NCBI GenBank assembly: GCA_022703295.1
Contig: JAKLDX010000036.1
Coordinates: 1-8,598 of the forward strand
DNA: 8,598 bases
Origin: Candidatus Omnitrophota bacterium
Lineage (GTDB): Bacteria > Omnitrophota > Gorgyraeia > 2-01-FULL-45-10
Reading direction: 5' to 3'
The translations under genes and the position numbers were made by a program. Shown one piece after another: positions 1-6,400 of this stretch. The notes beneath the pieces are model-generated. The model had not been told where the DNA came from, made no database searches, and saw only the letters and a program-made list of their open reading frames with translations. The stretch's first letter is position 1; each line of letters starts with the position of its first letter.

Positions 1-420
1 CCGTACATAGCGATACTCACCAATAAGCAGGAGCCGTACGCCGGGATGCTGAAGAGCGGCAAGTACTTCCTGGCAACATCGTCTTATTTCGCGCAAGGGT
101 ATTTTGACCACGAGACCGTTATGGGTTATATGCGGGAAGTAGTTTTCGTCGCGTTGGGCAAGGCGGCTTTAAGGGGGGACGATGTCGAGGCGACGAAGAA
201 GACATGGCTTGACGCTTATGAAAATACGCTGAAAGACCTCACGGAGAGCGGCCGGATCCAGGGCGAGGAAGTTTTAACAAGAGGCGATGTGAAAGTCCTC
301 CTCAGCCATTTCGAAGCCGAGAAGCTGAACAGAACTACGGCCGTTATAAAAGTGCAAAACTCTAAAGGCGAAGAGGATTACGTAAAGATAGTAAAAGAAG
401 ACGATGAAATAGGTTTGAAC
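1..420 (+). other. Protein segment: unassigned N-terminal part (residues 1-140)
   Basis: I do not recognise this segment. The first 110 residues look mainly helical, with aromatic-rich stretches such as YFLATSSYFAQGYF (residues 22-35), and contain no long hydrophobic run, so no membrane helix is evident. Residues 112-140 (TTAVIKVQNSKGEEDYVKIV and following) look like a small beta hairpin. It continues a domain that begins upstream of the window. Confidence 0.5.
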
Positions 421-3400
421 GAGCCGACCGAAAGGGAGATCGCAAAATTCAAAGCAGCAAGAACGGTTTTGGCAAGAGCGAGGACAAGGGCCGAGAAGGC
501 GGCGCCGGAAAAGATAGAAGAGCTTGATAGCAGGATAGCCAGGCTGGAGCAGACCACAGACAGGCTTGCCAGGTATATGCTTACCAAAAAAGAGCTCATC
601 GAGAAACTGGAAGAGGACAATACGCTCAGAGAGCTGGCTATAAGGTTCGGAGGCCAGAAGGAGGCGACAAGGCAGGAGCTCATCGGCAAATTGGCGGCGA
701 TCAATCTTAACGTGAGGAACTTCGGACGTGATCCCGAGATGCAGCCTGCAGTCGATTCGTTGCTGCAGAGGCTTAATACAAGGCTCGCCAGCCAGCCGTC
801 GCCGACAGCCGTCGCTGCGAGGCCGTCAGCCGCGGAAAAGGCTTCGAGAAAGAGAACCGCCGGTAAAGAGGCGCAACTCTGCGTGACGAAACTCCTGGCA
901 AGATGCTATCCGGATATTAAAGAAGTGCCGGATGTGGTGCTCGATAAGAAATTAAAGGATCATCTTTGCCTGTTCCGGAACGGCGTAATCTATATAAGCC
1001 CGAGGGCATTTGCGGGGACGAAACTCAGGGAAGACGTCAAGCTATTCGACCTGCCGCATGAGCTGTTCCACTATGTCCTTTCTCTTGATGCGAAAAGCGG
1101 CAACAATAAGAATGCTACGGAGATAGCGGCAATATTTTTAGCCATCCTGAATCTTACTACGGATTCTAAGGCATGGGGAAAAGCAAAAGCGAATCCCGGT
1201 ATTCAGGGAAGGCTTGCTTCCTACGGTATCAATATAGATGCCGTGCGGGACTACAGGGATATTTTAAATTTTGTAAACCACAACGGGCTTAAACATATCC
1301 TTTCGTCGCTCGCCGAGCATAACGAAGCATTCGCATATCTCGCCGGTGATAATGCCGCCATAGATGAAGCTGTTGACCTTATAAACAGACAGGCTAGCGT
1401 GGTAAAGCCTCTGGTACGGCTAAGAGACACAGGCACTAATAGTAAACAATATCTTGCCAATCCCTATTTTTATGCAAGGAAGCTGGACTTCATAGAACGT
1501 AATTTCTCCACAAGAGTGAATAAGGGCAACCTGGATCTGCTCGGCATGGGCGAAGACGCGATACGCGAACACTTCAAAGCCATACCTATTAAAGGAAGAG
1601 AGCTTGTCCCTGTCGCAAAGCCTGCCACGACTGCTTTGGCTATCGTAAACCCTAAAACTACGGCATTAGTGCGGGTAGGGCCTACGGATCAGGAAAAGGC
1701 ATTCAAAGATAAGGTCGAAGAACGCAGGGCGCAGTTCTCTAGATTATTCGAGGCTGTCGGGTCGCCCGAAGCATTTGCCGAATTATTGGGTAAGGGCGCC
1801 GGCGGATTGGACCACGATGCCTTAAGGCAGATAGGTAAAGGCAGAAGGATAGGGCCAAAGATAGTCTCTGCGTATGATTTTATAGTGGCCAATGTCAGGA
1901 TAGCGAACCGTAGAATAGCCGATGACATAACTAAGGAGGCCGAGATAAACAGGCTGGTCGATATAGAGGTCAGAAAATTATGGCGGGGGTTTGTCAGAAA
2001 TGTCGTAAGCCGTATTGGCATGGACAGGGAGCCTAAAACCGGAGAAGTCCTGTTAAATTATGAAGACGCCTTTCCGGGGATTGCCGAATTTATACCTGAA
2101 TATACAGGCGCTTTTGTAACTTTCGATCCTACGGAAGAAGGCCTGGCCGGCCTCACCGAAGGAGACTTCAGTGTCTATGGCGAGCTCTGGAGGACGATGA
2201 GGATAGAGCTTGAACGTACCATAGACAGCCAGATAAATATCGATAAAACCGCAAAGACCTATCCAAGGAACCGCAGATATTATTACGAAGGCCAGCAATG
2301 GGTGGCTTATCAACAGAGCTGGAACATGTTTGTCAGGTGGCTGCGTATAAGTACTTATGAGAACATGGGCCCCATAGGCAGATACTTTGCCAGGCTCATG
2401 GGTTGGGCACCGCTACCGGAAACGGACGCGCGTCCGGCCATTAATCAGGCTGTATCAGAACTCGCGCAAAGAGCGCCTCCTGCAGTCACCATAACGGTCA
2501 TCAGCGCCACCGCCGAGGGGGCTCAACAGGCCGCTGTGCCGCTTACAGCACTTCCTATCTCAGAAAGGGTCAAGGCCGCGAAACAGGGTGTGAAGCCGAG
2601 GCATATATACAGGCCGCGAGCCATGGTGCCCGCAGACGAAGGCCTGCTTGCCAAGATAGACACTTTTTCAAAAGAGAATATACCTATAATAAACAGGCTG
2701 GAGAGCCTCTGTCTGAGGCTTACACCGGATGATATGCGGGCGATAACAACATACTTGCGAATGAACCTGCCGAGAGCGACCGCTCAAGGGCTTACGTCAG
2801 AACAGAGAAGGGCGATAATCGGAGAAATAATTAAAGGGTTAGAGCCTCTCTTCAGGAACCTGCCCCGCGATGAAAAGAAAGACTTGAAAGATCTGGTCAG
2901 AAGGGCGCTTAGCGCGGCCAGTGAAGATGAAATATTAAATGCCTTCTTACCTTTAATATACGCTATATCGCGAAGGATGTCAGAATTAAAGCTCCAGGGC
3001 AGAAAGAGGCCGTATGTGCCGCAACTGGAAGGCTCCATAGCGCTGCACTTTGGCGTTATCGCGGAACTCTTACCCGGGCAGGGAAAGACCATCACGGCTG
3101 CGCCTGCGGCTATCCTTAATGCCTTGACACAGCAGGTGCATGTGCAGGTCAGAGATTACGCGTACGCGTTGAGAGACGCGTCAGAGAATGCGCCTCTTTA
3201 TGCAGCGCTCGGTTATACGGTAGGAGTTATTTCAAGCGATCCGTCGAAGACGGGATTCATAGTTATAACAGAAACAGGAGAGGCGGTTTTCCAGCAGGCA
3301 TCGGTTAAAGATGTTTATACCAGGTCAAACATTATCTACGGTAAGGATTCGGATTTCGGATTTGATAAGTTAAAAGACGATTGTGCCGCCGGACTTCCGG

Positions 3401-6400
3401 AACAGAATCAGCGCTATCTCGGCAATGCGTTCGCGATAATAGACGAGGCTGACGCGCCTTTGGCAGACGAGTCCGGCACGCCGCTCATATTGTCAGGAGA
3501 GGCAACGGAAGATATAGCCAAAGAGGTAAGCGCCGCAGATGAGCTGATAAAGACACTGATGGCCGCTCAGGCGCAAAAGAGTGAAGGATATTATTACGAA
3601 GTCAGGATATCTGACAGCGGCGCGAGAACCGTGGACCTGACTGATGAAGGCAGGGATTTCATTGAAAAGCTGCTGAACAAGCCAGGACTTTTCAGCCTCG
3701 AAGAGGGCGCCGAACAATCCGATAAGATTCTTGTATTAAGGATAGAGAGCGCCTTAAAGGCCAACACCATTTTTGACAGGAACAAGCAGTACAGGATACA
3801 GGATGGCGCGATAATAATCCTTGATGAGTTTACGGGCCGTGACGCCGAAGGCAGGAGATGGTCGGATGGCCTTCATGAGGCTGTTGAAGCGAAAGAGAGG
3901 CTTGAGATAGGCAAGCTCTCCAGAACGGTCGCTACTACCACGCTTGCGAGATTCTACAGAAAATACCGTAAATGGTCGGGTATGACAGGTACGGCTAAAA
4001 CGGACGAGAAATATTTCAGAGAGGCTTACGGCAGGCTCGTGTATGTGGTCACACCAAATATACCGATACGCAGGATCGATCACCCGGACGAAATATCGAG
4101 GACAAAATTCGATAAGTTCAAAGGGGTTGTTGAGGAGATAGTAAGTGTCCATGCATCCGGCAGGCCGGTACTGGCAGGCGGCAATATTAATATAGTGGAA
4201 GCCGAAAGCCTGGGGCAGCTGTTCAGCGGCGGGTTGACTGATGAAAGAATAGCCGAGGGTCTCGGTATAACGGTTGCGCAAGTATGGCAATTAAAAGGTA
4301 CTATAAGAGAGCCCATAGCCGTAAGAGTGCTGAACGCGGCCAAAAAAGATGAAGAAGCCACCATAGTAGCTGAGGCAGGTAAAACCGATGCCGTCACTAT
4401 CGCAACGAATATGGCGGGCCGCGCTACGAATATTGTAGTTGAGCAGAGGGCCCTTGCCGCAGGCGGATTGCATGTCATAGGCATAGGGCATAGTGAATCA
4501 AGACGAGTTGATAACCAGTTAAGAGGCAGGGCAGGCAGACAGAGCTTGCCCGGCAGCTCTAAGTTCTTTGTATCGTTGGAAGATGACCTGCTGATAAAAT
4601 TCGGCCTGCTAAAAGATGAATCGGGCAGGGTTGTTCACAGTGAAATAGATTTTATAAGGTCCAGGCTCGATAACAGGGCTATTGACGAAGCGCGCCTTGC
4701 CGTTTTGGATATCCAGAGACAGGCAGAGCGCGTCCTGATCGGCTCAAAGACAGAATCCGCTCAGTATGATGCGGCGCTGGATGTCCAGCTTGATGCCATA
4801 GATGATCTGAGGCAGGGCCTTCTGGCGCAGCGGGAAGACATTCCTGTTTTAGGATGGGATCACAGCGCGCCGCTACTCGATGTAAATTTTGATCCGAATG
4901 TGCTTGTGGCAAGGATAGCCAAGATAATAAAAAAGAATTCCAAAGTGCCGCTTGATGACGACAATGCCATCTTCATTGCCCGCCGCATAGTGATGAGAGC
5001 TATTGATTCCAGGAAAGCGGAATACGGACAGATAAAAGACGATGTGCTCAGCAGGGCCCAGACCGAAGCCCGGTCAAAATTACAGCAGCCAAGGCATGAA
5101 GATACAATGCCGTTTTATATAATAGGCTTAAGAGAGGCTTTTGAGGATTTCTTCGCGCAGGTAAGAAGAGAAGCAAGAGAGCTTGCCAAAGCGGATGATT
5201 TTACGGATTACGATGATGCTTACAAGAGTTTCTCCGATGCCCGGCAAGCCGCTCAAAACATGGCCGCCAATGATGAGATAATCGCGCAGTTAGTCAAAGC
5301 CCGGGAAGGTATGGAGGCCCATGTCGCGGCGATAAGCGACGGGGTAAGGAGGACATTTGATGATATAGGAGTAGGATTCACGAACCCGGATGCCGTAATG
5401 AGAATAGTTACCCGAACACTTATTGCCAATCCTGTCCTTATTCGTAGATATTATGATGCCGCTAACGGAGTTTTCAATGCCGAGAGATTCGGACAAGACC
5501 TTGTTTCTCTCCTGAATGGCATGGTTGTTTATTGCTCCATAGGCCATACATTAAGGATTTTCGAGAGCCCTGATATGTTTGCGAGATGGGCTATAGTAAG
5601 TGATGCCGGCATAGAGATTCGTAATCCTCAAAACTTCGCGGACTTTGTCACAGGCAATTTCAGGAAAGAGATAGACAATATAAACGCTCTCGCAGAAGTT
5701 AGCAGGGCATTTAATAAAGAAGACGGCGCAAGGATCGATTTCGCAAGGCCTGCTGTAGAAGGCGGCCTGACGGACGAAGCCGTTAGCTGCGGGATATACG
5801 GGATAGATGCAGGATACGGAAGAGAGAACGACCCAAGAGTGCTTGTAATCAGAGTCAGGCCGGGTGCAGGCAGGGCTCTCGCGGGCGTAAGGGAATTCAT
5901 CGAATCCCGCGCGAGGAACACCACCGGCATAAGACAGGTTGTTATAGTTGTCGATTCGGATGCCGGATCCGTCGAATCGCGCGTAGCGGTGTCAAACATT
6001 GCGCGCCAGGCGGCCGGAATAGCCCCCGTGGCTGTTCTAGGATTTAATGGTACAACCGCCACCGGAGAATTGCAGGTGTCCGCTTTCAGGACAAGGCTAT
6101 TAGACAGGGCCAGGCTATTTAGCTCCAATTTATTCAGTTCAAGTAGCAGGGCGCCCGGCGCTGCCGGCACAAGGGCAAAGCTTACTTTAAGCAAAACCAT
6201 ATGGCAGTTGCCGAGGGCGGCTTTAAGGGCTGTTGCCACTAAGAAAGGCATGGCATATACGGCTGCCGCTGTAGTTCAAACAGGCTTTCTGGCTTGGGGG
6301 GTACAAAAGGTACAGGAAAAGATGGCGGAAGGCGAGATGGCAGCGCTTCAGGAAAAACATTCCGAGCTTATCGCCAAGGAACAGGAAGATATAGCTAAAT

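Larger units (their letters stand above)
2641..4839 (+). other. Protein domain: divergent SecA-type DEAD motor (residues about 881-1613)
   Basis: This segment aligns by eye with SecA from its N-terminal helix (INRLESL, compare INALEPE) to the start of the helical scaffold. SecA is the cytosolic ATPase that pushes preproteins through SecYEG. Conserved landmarks, in order, are PGQGKT (Walker A), VRDYAYALRDA (compare VNDYLAQRDA), IIYGKDSDFGFDKLKD (compare ITYGTNNEYGFDYLRD), IIDEAD, TPLILSG, ILDEFTGRDAEGRRWSDGLH, HEAVEAKE, GMTGTA, IATNMAGR, AGGLHVIG, ESRRVDNQLRGRAGRQ and PGSSKFFVSLEDDLL. Deviations are clustered: the EARTPL signature reads ESGTPL, GRGTDI reads GRATNI, GTERHES reads GIGHSES, and two insertions are present. 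No SecA C-terminal zinc tail is seen, and the later scaffold and wing regions are not recognisable. It is homologous to SecA beyond reasonable doubt; whether it translocates protein is unknown. Confidence 0.93.

Noticed and set aside
3754..4290. Other-frame ORF of 178 codons over the SecA motor
   Set aside because: It overlaps the strongly conserved SecA motor in frame 1 and has no recognisable motif or composition of its own.
2641..4839. The idea that this is the ordinary housekeeping secA gene fused by misassembly
   Set aside because: The motor itself deviates from normal SecA (GRATN, ESGTPL, two insertions, fading scaffold), and frame and codon use run unbroken into both flanks. A chimeric join would not explain those internal changes.
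5346..5362. Perfect Shine-Dalgarno-like AAGGAGG followed seven bases later by ATG
   Set aside because: The ATG is in frame 2 and is followed by ATA TAG, so it can encode only two residues. The AAGGAGG simply encodes part of Val-Arg-Arg in frame 1. A similar AAGGAGG at 1933-1939 has no nearby start codon.
5628..6251. Minus-strand ORF of 207 codons, the longest antisense ORF
   Set aside because: It lies wholly opposite the continuous frame 1 gene, has Ala/Ser/Leu-biased composition typical of antisense shadows, and matches no family I know. The sense strand there encodes the alpha/beta segment and basic region.
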